64,000 nucleotides of DNA from Albugo candida (lineage: Eukaryota > Oomycota > Peronosporomycetes > Albuginales > Albuginaceae): contig CAJNAR010000157.1 of the NCBI GenBank assembly GCA_905220665.1, positions 434,001 through 498,000 on the forward strand, written 5' to 3'. This document shows positions 12,765 through 25,200 of the stretch, in pieces. The position numbers were made by a program, and so were the translations under genes. The notes beneath the pieces were generated by a model. It did no database searches. It was given only the letters and a program-made list of their open reading frames with translations, and was not told where the DNA came from. Within the stretch, counting starts at the first letter, position 1. Every line of letters begins with the position of its first letter.

Positions 12765-14396
12765 CTAAATCTTAAGTAGGTCTGTATTGAACAAGACACT
12801 ATCATAATTTGACCGTTCACATACTTCTAGGAAATATGAGTTTTCGTAGGCAGTAGCTGGTATCGAGAATGTCATCGTAGCCAACTTTTCCCTTGTACCA
12901 TCTGTGGTACCAGCACAGGTCATGACAGCTTCCTCTAAGGTTGTAACTGGGCCTATTATCATCCATACGAGAGGCTTTCTGAGATCCTGACAAGCAGCAG
13001 CTGTATTAGGAGGGATATCATGACAATCAACACTTAGCCAAACTGCCAAGTCCTTTCTATACGTGAGACATTCCCCTTGATTCCAAAATGTATTCGGCGC
13101 CAATGTCCACACCATACTCTCCATTCGTGCTGGCGTGATGTTATCTGGGGAAATAACGTTGACACCACATCGGACCATGTTCGGAATACGCGTCTCGTTC
13201 AAAGGGTACATATTCCATCCAACGTAGCCATTCGAATCCTTTTCACCAAAATGAAGTTCGCTACTTACTACCTGGTCAATATTATCATACAGCTTCTTTG
13301 CATTGATGCCAGACTTTTTAAATTTGCAACTTGGGAAATCGCTTAATGGTGGCGTATTCTCGATCCAATTGCAAACACTTTTCTTGAGGAAGAAGTATTG
13401 GAGATCATGTGCCGAGTAGTCGAGTTCGGTTAAGAACATGATCTGCTTTCCTTTCTTCAGTAGGTCGAACGTAGTAGGCCAACTTTGAGCATTCTGCTCG
13501 GAAAGAAAGGTGGGAATGGATTATCAGCGATAAATCGGATTAAAACGCACCGGTCTATCAAGCGGACGATAAATCATGCTGTCAATGAAATTTTCCCTGA
13601 CATGACCAATCAATGTGCCCACTTGATTGTTATTGTTTAGGTCCTCGTCGCCATTGAAAATTACGAATACAAATTCATTTCGATTACTCTTCAACCAATC
13701 GGCAATCTCCTTTAACAGACTTCCAACCGGTTGGAAATTCTCAACTGGTACGCCGTTGTACTCTTCTTTACATCCACTCTCCCCGTTGACATTGCAATTA
13801 GCGATTTTGATAGCGTTTTGTACAAAATGCACATTCAATTCGAGGAAGCGGACGCCAAGCTGCAGCTGATCTCTAATAGAAAAGAGCTAATTTGGGCGTC
13901 AGAGTGTGCGGTTGCCAATAGGCAAGCGAAAATACATATACTTGGCTGCTTGTTTGATAATAATTCCCACTTGATTTGTCCGGGTACAAATGATCGGTAG
14001 CGCCGTAACCCTATAGATCGTCTGGTTTAGCGCGAAAACAAACGCTGTTGAGACTAAGAGACTTACATAAAACATAGAATTTCCGCTGCTTTTGCTTCCG
14101 ATGATTTGTGTAGTACAGATATCTCGTCTGTAAGAGAGTAGACGCTGAAGGGAGAGAGCACTGTCTATCCACTTATCCATTTTTACAGAGCCACCTACGC
14201 AAACTGTCACTGTATGACCATCTCGGTAAATGAGTGCGAATTCTCTGCAATGGACTCCTGCAGGAATCGATCTGTAGTTTTCGAACTCGTCTTCTTGATC
14301 GTTGATATGTTTGACTTCAGATTTAGACGCATATAGCGAGCCAAAGAATGCTGCTTGCAGCAATAGCTGGAAATAGAAGACATACGATCGCTGCAT
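12765..14396 (-). CDS. PLC-X-domain protein B, probable pseudoenzyme
   Basis: Minus-strand exons 14396-14067, 14010-13942, 13886-13551 and 13496-12765 give about 488 aa, all introns phase 0 (54-56 nt). The start MQRSYVFYFQ and signal peptide match the paralogs. The overall fold signatures are kept (LLSYRRDIC, LQLGVRFLEL, FVFVIFNGDED, SIPATAYEN), but the first histidine motif reads GSKSS (Lys102 for His) and the second reads IANCN (Asn163 for His). Both catalytic positions of the X domain are therefore lost, while frame, splice sites and Cys-rich C-terminus remain intact. It is expected to lack phosphodiesterase activity, and may bind ligand or partner instead. Exon 3 is 25 codons shorter than in A and C, as in D and E. 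Intron 3 has stop codons and must be removed. Confidence 0.85.
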
Positions 14397-14491
14397 GAGT
14401 AGTGTGTCAAGAAAGGCAATTGTACAATGACAAGCACCACTATCACTAAAAGCGGGTAGTATGGGGCCTCACACCAGGTTACAAGATTTGA

Positions 14492-14501
14492 TATAGAGCA
14501 C
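14492..14501 (-). promoter_or_regulatory. Conserved upstream motif of PLC-X gene B
   Basis: GTGCTCTATA on the minus strand, 95 nt before the ATG of gene B. A second conserved block lies between it and the ATG (GGCCCCATACT... then AGTGGTG), shared with genes A, D and in part E. Confidence 0.4.
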
Positions 14502-15450
14502 AGCTAGGCATGGAATTTAATACGGGCTGCATCGATAACCGAGGCGTACAGGCTAAGTGCAATTGTCACCAATGAGATTTGAGCAGTCGTACACACACGA
14601 GCGATCAAGGTTCTGGCGTAGCAACTATGAGAAAGGCATACACGACAGGCTATACGATCAGGTCTTGAAGGGCTGTTATACATACAAACAGCCATGACCG
14701 TTCACTAGGTTTAGCTGCAATATTAATTTTCGTAGTACGCCAGGTAAAAGCTATACCAAACCTAGGTAGGTATCGGCACCGTTCGATATCGCAAATATCA
14801 GCGAATCAAATGGCATGAACCAGATGTGTGCGTCAAGAAGTGCATGTATATAAGTTGATAAAAGGTATCAATTGTCAGAACGGATTAACTATTTTTTCTT
14901 GCTGTCTGGGGCAGCTTTATATAATGAAAACCTGTGGCGGCTGATACTATGCATCCAGCGCTCCATTGCGGTATCACATTACGAGATTGTATCGAGCTTG
15001 TACCATAGGCTGGAATATTACGGGATTCGAAATTTGATGTTCGCCATACATGGTAAAAATTAGTCGTCTGCATTGGATCTGAGTTTGCATATGCAAATGC
15101 ACATGCCGCTGCTATATCCGCAGCAATGATCTCCGAGCTTGGAAGACGCAATGCGTTTTTCGGATTATTAAAGTGCCGCTATAATCGCCGAACGTATAGC
15201 CTGAACGGGGTGTATCTTATGGAAATCGAACAAATTGTCGAACTTGCTGATTGCTTATCGAACGATCAATCAGTATGACTACTGCAGACCAAGAAAAGTA
15301 CCTTCAGCGCAATATCTGTATGAAAGAGCTGGGTATTTTTTCAAACAGGGCTGAGTGCAATCGACATGCAGTCTCCGGAGCAGTATGCTGTATACCCAAC
15401 TCAACCCTTTACCAGCTTGATAGCATTCAGCAAGATAAGACATGAGTTGC

Positions 15451-15484
15451 CGACTCTAGCGACTGGCCTTACTCGCTAGAGTCG
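15451..15484. repeat. Perfect 12-bp inverted repeat
   Basis: CGACTCTAGCGA (15451-15462) and its exact reverse complement (15473-15484) flank a 10-nt loop. The strong stem could form in RNA or DNA. The corresponding place in unit 2 (about 31330-31360) does not keep the pairing, so no conserved function is indicated. Confidence 0.7.
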
Positions 15485-17294
15485 TCCCTTTTACCAAACT
15501 CAGTCCATGTGCTTTGTGAAGCTAACTAGGTCAATTTTGAGAGCGAAAACGTTGAAGACTTGACAAATCAACGAAAGTCATACTGTTTTCAGCGATTGCG
15601 ACCACCAATGCACCAAGTCGCTAGGTCGCTGCGAGTTTCATGTCCATTTTTCTGTCAATGTATGCCGTATATCCTTATATATTGTTAAGTGAAAGTCCAA
15701 TCTTCGATATCATAATACCATAAGATCTTCAAAGAAAAACGACTTACTTTTGCATCCTATATCAGCGACCAGCACTTCGAATACCTCACTGTGTGTTCAT
15801 AAATGATATGTATCGTTCCACGAGGAAGGGATACTTGCAGCGACCGCGCTCGCTAACATCTTTTACCACACACTGGGAGCGGGGTAGAATCGGCTCAGAC
15901 ATCGACGGTATCTAAAACGCCGTAGTGACGTACACGAGCGATAATGTCTTATAATAGTCGGATCGGCCATAGTGATAAGAGTCTTCTTGGTATATGATTG
16001 CGCTTGATGTCGATGTTATAAATAGGTAGGCAGAAGAGCCTCTTCTTTTTGTAGCAGTAAAATTCCTAGTTTCTCTACTTGAGCAAAAAGCTGGGAGTCG
16101 TTATTTAGGCTTGAAGGTAATCCTATTTCGGTGAGTGCCGAAGGAAATCGAGACTAGAAAGTCGGATCACTACTTGTGCAAGTACACGCACGTACTTTAC
16201 CCAAAACTATATTATAGTTTTCTCAAGATGCGTGACGTTTATTGAAGAACTGCCGAAAGATCAAAGCTTGCTTCTTTTACGACGAAACTGTGATTCACCT
16301 GCTCAACAAGGGATCGTACTACCGAGCAGGTCTGTTTTATATGTCAATCCAGCCCTTTCACTCAAGGAAGCTTGCATCGTGTGCTTGCAATTATTTTAAA
16401 CAAATTGGTAAAGGCGAATATTAAAAGCAATTTTGTGATGAAGGTTGATGCATCAGGCATCACCACATCATCACATGCGTTACCTTTCTAAATTGCAGAC
16501 CAAATAGATAATTCTCAATATTTGTGTAAGGGGACGCGGATAGTAGTACGTCTTCTGTAGTCCAAGGAATGGAGCCTTTGTAGGTCAATGGGCACATTGC
16601 GCTAGACCTTACATCTCATCCTAATACCAGCATCGATTTTTACGTAATCCTATAATCGCTACAGATTTGCTTCCATATCAACAAGATGGCACTCGAACTT
16701 ATCCCGACGAGCGATCCAAAGCTGAAATTGAGAGGGCAAATAGACTTTAAATGCAAGCCAGAGTTTGGAAATTGACTTTTCAAGACACTTGAAGTCGAAA
16801 TTCACCAGGCAGCAAGTACGCGCTTTCGTCAGGAAACCGCATAAAATTTTCAGCCTCGGTAATCTGGAACGGTTTTATCACATTCTAATATTGTTCGGGC
16901 ACCAAATTGTATGCTGAATAATCAACCCTTGACAGGGCATTGATTTTTTTAAGAAAAGAGTTTTAATACGTGTACATACCGACGTATTGATGCATGCACT
17001 GCAATTTGATTCATACATACAATATATATATTTATAACAACCCCAGTTATTCCACTATCGTCAAATACGCGACCAGAAAAAGGCGGTTCTCTGACAAGTA
17101 TTCCACTACTGTGCGGCTGGCTTATTTGATACTTATCTAAAGCAGCTGATGAGGAGCGGCTTTTCCAAGGAAAAGCATTACGATTTTAGATTTGCTTCGT
17201 GAATTAGCGATGGGCGTAAACGATCGATTCTTTCCTGTAAACAATCTAAACATGAACATCTGTTTTAAAGCATGAGCGCACAATTGAAAATCTT

Positions 17295-17510
17295 ATGGCG
17301 TTTCTAAGTCCTCTCATTCCGACTTTGTTGTCAATAGTGGCATATCATTGTTTGCTGCCTTTAGACGATTTGATCTGTCGTGTTATTTTTCTCACAACAC
17401 GCTTTCAAATCCGATGTATTTGGACGGGAACAATCTCTAGTTTCCATGAGCATCACTGTAAGACGAAAATCTTGCTAATGTATGCCTCGTTGGCTGTGTT
17501 CCTAAACTGA
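17295..17510 (+). pseudogene. Relic of small membrane protein, unit 1 copy
   Basis: Aligns with 33265-33575 in unit 2 and with about 44290-44550 in unit 3. It begins like the unit 2 copy (SPLIPTLLSIVAYH here against CPRPLITTLLLVAAY there) and ends with a related hydrophobic tail (LLMYASLAVFLN against LALYAIFLYVFVF). The splice donor of the unit 2 copy is not kept, although an acceptor-like CTCTAG remains, so it is read here as a decayed copy rather than a working gene. Family unknown. Confidence 0.3.
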
Positions 17511-20500
17511 AAATACGTACTAATCAAGACAATCGCGAGTTCAAATAGTTGAACTTTCATGCTGCAAGAATAGTGGAGAGCTATTCAAATCATTCTGTTC
17601 TATTGGTGTAATTCCTCTAGCAGATCACTAAGATATGCAATTCATCGATAAAGACAGCCAATGCATTGCGATCACATTCGTGATATTCCCTCCATCTCTC
17701 AATTTCCTCGTACCTGATATCCTTTCCCTTGCGTAGCGAGGGAAGTCGATGGCAGCTATCAGTACTTAGATGGACGCTACCATGCCCTATGCGCATTATT
17801 AGTAAGCACAGCAAACAGAGTGCCGAAATAGAAGCTTGACTATCTGAAGCCAAATACTCGCGCGGTTTGACACTTCTAACCGCTTTATAATGTCTGTCCA
17901 CAGAGCCACGCGTATGTGGTTCTTTTCGTGACCGTCTTTCTATAACCCAGCTCAAACGCGCGTAACTCTGATCAATGCTTCGCAAATTACAATACAAGGT
18001 AGTATTGCATCCCTTTCAAGTGTGAAGTGATGTTGTAGATTGTCTGAAACCTACGCATGCAAATTCCAAAATGCCAGCTACATCGTCCGATATTTATAGT
18101 AGATTAATGTGAATAATGATAAGTTTCATCCATACATCTTGTGTCAGTGAAATACCCCGATCTTTTTACGCCTAGTTTGCCGGGTACCTCCTTGCATTAT
18201 TTATTTGGTTTGATATAGTCGTATAGCGCGTGATTGTATATCATGCACTAGAGCTGTTTTTCAAGTTGCTACATACATAGAAGCATTGATATCTCAGAAC
18301 GCATAGCCGGACACTTCAAGAAGCTAGAATCAGTCGAAAAGCTGGAAGGTCATCAGCAAATGCCTTCAGACATGTTGGAAAAGGAGAAGCGATGGACATG
18401 GGTGGATTATTGAGCGTTCAGATTGCGCACTCAAAGGGATCAATTGGAAAAATGTGGCGCTAGACACTGTCAAGGTCACTGAATCTACTCGAGAGTCGAG
18501 CGTATTAACATACGCAATTATCATATTCCAAGCATTCAGAATCTTGCAGAGTCGATTGATGATTCGGGCAATGTCTACCCCCATATTCACGATGCATCGA
18601 GGAGTACCATCATCAGCATACAACAATCTTCATTGCTACACAGAAGACTATATTTACGTCTTTGTTTGAAAAAAGTCGTTTATTGTTTTGTGTACTCATT
18701 GGAGGTCACGAAAAGTAGCATATTTCAAACAAATCAGATTGAAACGAGCGTAGTAAAGTTGGTCGTTTTTTAAACACATATGTCGAATGTATCGAACATC
18801 TGTCCATTTACAAAATCTTTGTCACGTGAAAAAATTCTCTACCGTTCAATGGTCATCGTCTGGCACTCCAGCTGTTTGGCGTATATTCTGTCACCTTTTA
18901 TTTCTCCCATGAAAGCTGATTTTGGCCCCAACAAATCTTATGTGCTGCTCAATGGAACGGAACAGTGTGACTGAGAAGTGCGCTCACAGCTAAGCGTGAA
19001 TACCACGAGAAAGGAGATCCTGCCGAAAGGGCGAGATTTTCTGTTCTATGAATTTGACAACACACAGAAAAATACGTGTTTGTTTTCTCGCAAGCTTCAA
19101 GCTACATAGAAACAGCTAGAACAACTCTGGAAAGAAATTATAAAATCGAGTGTATAGTAAAGTAATTCACAGTCATAGAAGTCTGTTGTGCTTTTGGCTC
19201 GTTTGGCATGAGATACTAGAGATGCATGATAGAAGCTGAATTATCAATGGAGGAATCATGTGGAAACCATTGCTTCTCTGTATAATGTACTGAACGATTG
19301 TTCGCTCCGACAAGATGGCGAAGATAATGACTCTCACATGGGTAACCAAACAAAAAGGGGTGATCTGCGAGAGCATATCATGAACGTCATGCAGTGGCAT
19401 GATATATCGACATGATCGGTGCTTCTGTCAACGAGGATGATTTTGTTATCGCTAAATTAAGTAAGTCGGGCAATCTATATGGTAGCACTGGCATCAGGTC
19501 ACAGACATCGATGCGTGAGTTCATGTATCTCTTTCACTTCAAATAGAAATGTAACGACTAAGACAGTTGGCTAAGAAATCATAATATGTCAAGAGCTCTG
19601 ATACGTAGAACCACCTGCATAATAAATCAGGAAGAAAGACTGGATGTTATTACGGCAAGATGGACCATTGTATCTATGGATGGGTTGAATTGATTGAAGA
19701 CAATGCGGGACAAATACATTCAGATATGGTGCTCTGATATATAGCAGGATCGAGACTCATGTAATTATTACATGTGACCAAAAAACTGAGTGGGAACGGC
19801 TTCGGAACCTGTCGTGCCTTACAGTACTCAATGGTACACGATACAAGTTCTTCATCAAGAGCTTGTGGTGAATATGAAATCGATTTATCTAATCCAAAGG
19901 TACACCACGCAGACGACGGGTTCGTACAAGCACTGGATAGTGGCTTATTATAATGAGGGCAACTACATGAGGTAGGTGATCCTACCAACTTTTGTCACAC
20001 CCACGATCAAATGCTGTATTTGTCGGCAAGTCCACTATGGTTACGGATACACCACACCGAAATCGGTGTTTGATCACATGCTAAATTGAAATAATGAACG
20101 CAATTGCAAGTCAAGTCATATCCTGGTACAGAAAAGAAGCTGCCAATTTCAATTCTTTAGCATTTGGGTCCAAGTGGAAAAGGAGAACGCTCCAAGTTAC
20201 TTGCATTCACGTATGTTTGAAGCATTCGGTGCATTGTCGTAGCTGATGATGATTGCTCTTCAGACTTTGCTCGGGACGTTAAGGCTATATGCCAATTATC
20301 TTGAACTGTGAACAAGACACACTTTTACCCAGATGCAAGACAAGCAGATCATGTGTAAGTCCTCGTATTCGTATTATACTGCATTCTTGGAGAAAGATCT
20401 GACACGTAACATCGTTTCTCGACAGAATTCATATAGGCTGCAGATCTATGTACACATTGGCTGTATCAAGTGTCGCAGCGAGAAGAAACGCAAGATTCAA

Positions 20501-23500
20501 AAATAGTAGAGTATGGCTAATCCGTCATGTGTTCAAAGGAAACGAAAGGTGATTGCTTGCAAATACTTTTAAGATTTTCAGATGAAGATTGCGTTGGCTT
20601 AGTAATCAGAATGTCACAAGTGCACCAACCCATATAGATGATCGGTACCACTTTGTTCGGGAGAAGATTAAGAATGGTCAAGTTTTGCTGCAGCACTGTT
20701 CAACACAGTACTTATTTGCAGGCCTCTTGAACAAGATGATCATGAAGTGCAAACTGATTTGATTTGCATCTGGAAGGTCATCTAGATAAAACGTCACGCG
20801 AACGTTTGCAGCGGACGGATAATGTTCCAAAGTGATGACTCTACGACGGATCAAGCTGCCAGACCGGCACATCACGGCAAGGCAGTATCGGCAAGCCCTA
20901 TAGTATAAAGTCGACCAGAAAGAGTATCACCATGCAGTGCCGTAGGATGTAAACGGCATCTAAATCTAGATTCTCCCTCTCTCTTTTTGAGAGCGAAGCA
21001 ACACCTCTTCCGTGCCCGTCAGACTGCTAATTAAACCTCTACAGCGATGGATGCCATTGAAATCGCTGTGTTTAAATCGCATTTTCTCGGGATGGAGGAC
21101 CATAAAGTCACGATAGGCACTATTGAAAGCTAAACAGAGGATGGATGCAGCGAGTTTGATCTCAACAGAGTGAGTTTTCTCTCGCCCCGCCTCGTGTTAC
21201 CTACTAGCGACTAAATTAGGCTGATGGAACAAACTTGTGATTTTCAAATTTCAGTATCATACAATTGCAGTCTGCACGTCAACTGCTTATCCTCATTCTC
21301 TACAGGTTTGATTTATGCAATTTCAGCATCAGTTGCGCTGACAGTATTGAATACGAACAACATAATGGATATCAGGTAGTAGATGACAGCTTGAGGCTGG
21401 TGGAAACAGTCCCTTACAGAACTAGAATGCCTCTTTCTTTCACCTCTTCCAAGTGAATTACGAAATCCATTAGATAAAAGCCATAGGCAAACCTCCACAA
21501 CCCAGTGTCAATTTCAGTATATATCGCAAAGCCGTCAAGCGCAAGACACTTTTCACCTATTGTTCCATCTTTGTAAATAAATTTAAACGAACGATGCCAT
21601 CTATGCTCATTTTTCTGCTTTGAAAATTATAGCTTATTCATACTCCAAACATGCAGAAGAGACATTGTAGTACGAAAAGCAGCACGCTTCCTTGATAATG
21701 TCAGCACTGAGATGACGTCGTTATTGGATTTTACTGATTACTTATGTGATCGTGACCATGAAAACTGTCTAGAGATGTTCAACTTTGCCTACACTCCAGC
21801 ATTGCGCATGAATTTGCGCATCAAATTCGCGGCATACGTGTATTGCATGTTCATCCTCACCGCAATCAGTGAAAGTGTGATTGCATCCTGGGAGTTGAAA
21901 ACGTTTTTAACAAGAATGTTTCAAGACACCACACAAATGTTTATCTTGATGGTCATACCACGGCATGCAAAGCAGAGTACACGAAGATAAAAACGAGTAT
22001 GCGAATTTCTATCCACAGTCACGATAGCTGCTGCAAACATGCATGTCAGAATGGCTAGAATATTTCTATAAACGGCATGAGTGAGTAAATAAAAGACATC
22101 TTCCACTACAAGATTCCCAAATACAATCGCATTCGTGATCCGTCAAGTAATTACGAACATCTGCTCACATGCGTACAACGCATCCTTGCAGCTCACGCGC
22201 GTAGACCAATGCCACAACACGTATCTGTCAAAACAAATTCCTATAACGTCGATGGTGGCGTATAGACTACGGCTATTGTAGTTGTGTTGATGGAGAGTTT
22301 TGAGTTTCAAGAGCTTAACAGCTTATGAGAGAAGATTTCTCCGTGTATCGACCAATTCGTCCATCACGCAGCCACACAGCGCCGGCCAAATAATCTAGAA
22401 TTTGCCGTAGGTTTTCCTTTTGCAGCACCGAACTATCGTGAGAGGCAAAAAGCCAATATCGATTACTAAATGTCATTGAGCATTGTCTGATACTCATCGG
22501 GCAATTGCTAGTGTATTTATTGAGCAAGCCGTGTCTGCCAGCGTCTTTGTAGTAAGTTGGAATCAGAGGTGAAAATAGACTTGACTGCATACACTCGTAC
22601 ACTCCATTCAGCTATCCTGCGGGAAGATGATCTTGGAGTGATGTATTCATATATCTCCCTTGCAGCTGACTCATCGCGCCATTGAAGATATTTTGACCTG
22701 TCTATTTGTACAAAAAGCGGTGTGCTTCCAAGTGTTCCGGTAAAATCATAGCAAACTATCGCAAGATGTACGTCTGAATCTTGTGCAGTGCTTCTCGAAG
22801 CAGCGGCTGTGATGCTTGCAAGTTCATGCACTTGATCAGGACATATATGAAGGCTCGTGGGACTTGGTCGACGCAAGCAAATGATGTAGAGCCTTTTTTT
22901 CATCTAATGCTCCCAATATAATCCGATTCGTGACGTTCGGTGGGCCTCGAAGTCCATGCACTATCATCTTTTATATGCTTTTCAGGTTCGAAAACAGCGC
23001 TCACTTTCCAGACAGAATGCCTTGGCAAGTAATCACATCAAGAGCCAGGGTAAACTCGACTAAAGCTGATAGCAATTGGCAATCTTCAGTTCTGTCTTCT
23101 AGAATGCCACTGGAACAACTTGATGCATTTCATCAAACACGTTTATCGAAGATGCAGCAAACCAAATCATTGCTGGAAGTAAATTAGCCTCGGCTACGCT
23201 TCTGCCAAATCGGCGTTGTGATTTTGTAAATGCGCTAAGCATTAAGGAACATGACGCACATCAGAGGATCCAAGTACCGGCTTACCCTCTTTTTGTTAGG
23301 GGCAATGTATCTGACGTATGATTGACAGCGAAATAAAGCTCGATTCTTCAGTCTGCTTTTAAGTCGGGGAGTTTTGCTGAATGCGCTTTGATAAGGAATG
23401 TTTAATCTCACGTGGTAAGTGAAGAATGAATAGCAACTACAAATTGTAGAGATATGGTGCAACTGGATACACATATGCTTTCTTCCCTATCAGCATAGAC

Positions 23501-25118
23501 GCTTTTCTACTTTTACACACGGATATTTGTGTTTTTCTGGAAATCCAATAAAATCAAATATTTGGGCAATGCGAGGCATGGGTTTTCGCACAACCGACTG
23601 CATGTACAGGTGCTCAAGCTCCAAGTAAGTGGTTTTGTATTGGCATAGATGGATAGGTTGGTTAATCATTTGATCGTTCTTGGGTGAAGAAAAGCGAGGC
23701 TTAACCAGGCATTTGAATTCGCAGAAGGATTTGATCAGATTCTCGAGTGGTTGCTCATCAGCTAGTCGTTGGGCTTCTTGCCGAGTAGTGATAAAAAAGA
23801 ACACAGATCTATCAAAAACGTACGTGAGGATACTTCTAGCAATCCTCTTTGTTTCTTCGACTCGACTTTTGGAACTCGGCAGGCTGATTAACTACAGATT
23901 AGAACAAAACATGTGTAGAGTTTGTTCGTCCAGATTCTATCAGCGTAGCCGTCACAGTCAGAAGAGGTGTATGACGAATTTCGACTGCGAGAAAAAATCT
24001 TCACGTTGGCCAGGATGACGTATGCAGAGTTCAAACTTCATGTGTACAAGCAGGCTTTTTGATGCACTTGTCGGACGTGCTTGTCACCTCCAACATGCAG
24101 ATGCTCCAAATGAGTTTCCGTTGAACCATATATCAAAGCTTTCTTCGATCAAGGGAATCCTTGAATCAGCTGCGAAAGATGGACGTTGTGAACAAGTAAT
24201 TCCTGCCGACAGTCGCTAGTGCTGACAACGCTTTCCTCAATTCATTTTGCGTCACCTAAAATCGCGATGTAAAATGTATACACCACATCGGCTACAGCGT
24301 TTCTGTAAATTCGAATCCAAATCCATGTTCCGTGATAGGTGCGGAAAGTGAGATACAGATGCATGAAATCCCTCTCTGAATGTATTTTAGCAAAAAATTC
24401 AGAGACTCTTCTGTCTAGACTCAGTAGCTGTGCTCCAGCAACTTTTTGTGGAATTCTTCGCTATCGCTGAGCACAAGTTGGTATTCTTAATTGTCTTTTC
24501 AGTGCATTCCCGTTTGTATGTATACCCGCTGTGTCTCACATCATCGATTTCATCAAGTCGTCACCACTCACATCTCTTGTGTTTAGGAACCGATCCTCGC
24601 CGTGTCCACACCATGTCGACTTCGTCGTCCAGCTGGATCATTGCTCCCTTGGCAGCAAAAAGGACGATTTTCGCGATATTGTTTTCTTTCAAATCATGCT
24701 CTATCTTGCTTGATGCTGGTGCATTGAAAATTCACTGTACTTTGCGATCACCGGCTCTATTTAGCGCTGTCTTCATTCCTTGACTAACACTATACTGCAC
24801 GTACCATTTTACCAGCTTCCCACTGCTACATGCCGATCCCTTCGCTACTTTGCAATGTCGACAGGGACCATTATCTAACTGGGTTCAGTCTATCGTCTAC
24901 CAAGCGAATTTGTACTGCACCAACCTTCAGCCCTAATACCGAGAAATATCTGTGACATTTCAGAGCTGATCGTGGAGTCTTTCGCATACACTAACCTCGT
25001 AGACATGCGGTCCTACAACCTGATTCTGTCGTCTGTATTCGACTACCGGGATTTCATTAGGTACAATTACTTCTCTGTGCGAGTTACTTATGCAGTTCCC
25101 TCTACCCTTTTTATGATT

Positions 25119-25128
25119 GTGCTCTATA
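25119..25128 (+). promoter_or_regulatory. Conserved upstream motif of PLC-X gene C
   Basis: GTGCTCTATA 72 nt before the ATG, followed by CATGTAGCCAATTGTAT as in gene A. Gene C lacks the roughly 40-nt CCGTACT...AGTAGTGGTG block that A, B and D have between motif and start, which explains the shorter spacing. Confidence 0.4.
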
Positions 25129-25200
25129 CCAGTTCATGTAGCCAATTGTATTATCATGCGTATGATGCCATTTTTCAATTTGCTTTCTCACGCGCTCATC

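Larger units (their letters stand above)
4830..22210. repeat. Segmental duplication unit 1 (genes A and B)
   Basis: Collinear with 24540-35410 at scattered conserved blocks: 4830/24540, genes A and C, 7620/27095, 11380-12100/27290-27930, genes B and D, 14640-14850/30670-30850, 15030/31078, 15590/31480, 17280-17700/33290-33700, 20870-21000/34240-34430, 21345/34968, 21930-22040/35145-35270. About 3.7 kb of unit 1 (7640-11340) has no counterpart in unit 2, so it is either an insertion here or a deletion there. Edges are approximate; divergence is high outside the genes. Confidence 0.75.
14397..25200. other. Long spacer between gene B and gene C
   Basis: About 10.8 kb with no convincing complete gene. 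Blocks shared with the unit 2 spacer (30390-35410) run to about 22210. From 22210 to 24540 no partner was seen in the window. ORFs such as 22517-22903 (-) and 23490-23804 (-, 104 aa) are unrecognised and have no duplicate supporting them. A small membrane-protein relic (17295-17510) and a perfect hairpin (15451-15484) are listed separately. Confidence 0.5.

Noticed and set aside
22517..22903. 128-codon minus-strand ORF in the unit 1 spacer
   Set aside because: No family resemblance and no counterpart in unit 2.
23490..23804. 104-codon minus-strand ORF
   Set aside because: A short hydrophilic frame with no motif; not supported by duplication or neighbours.
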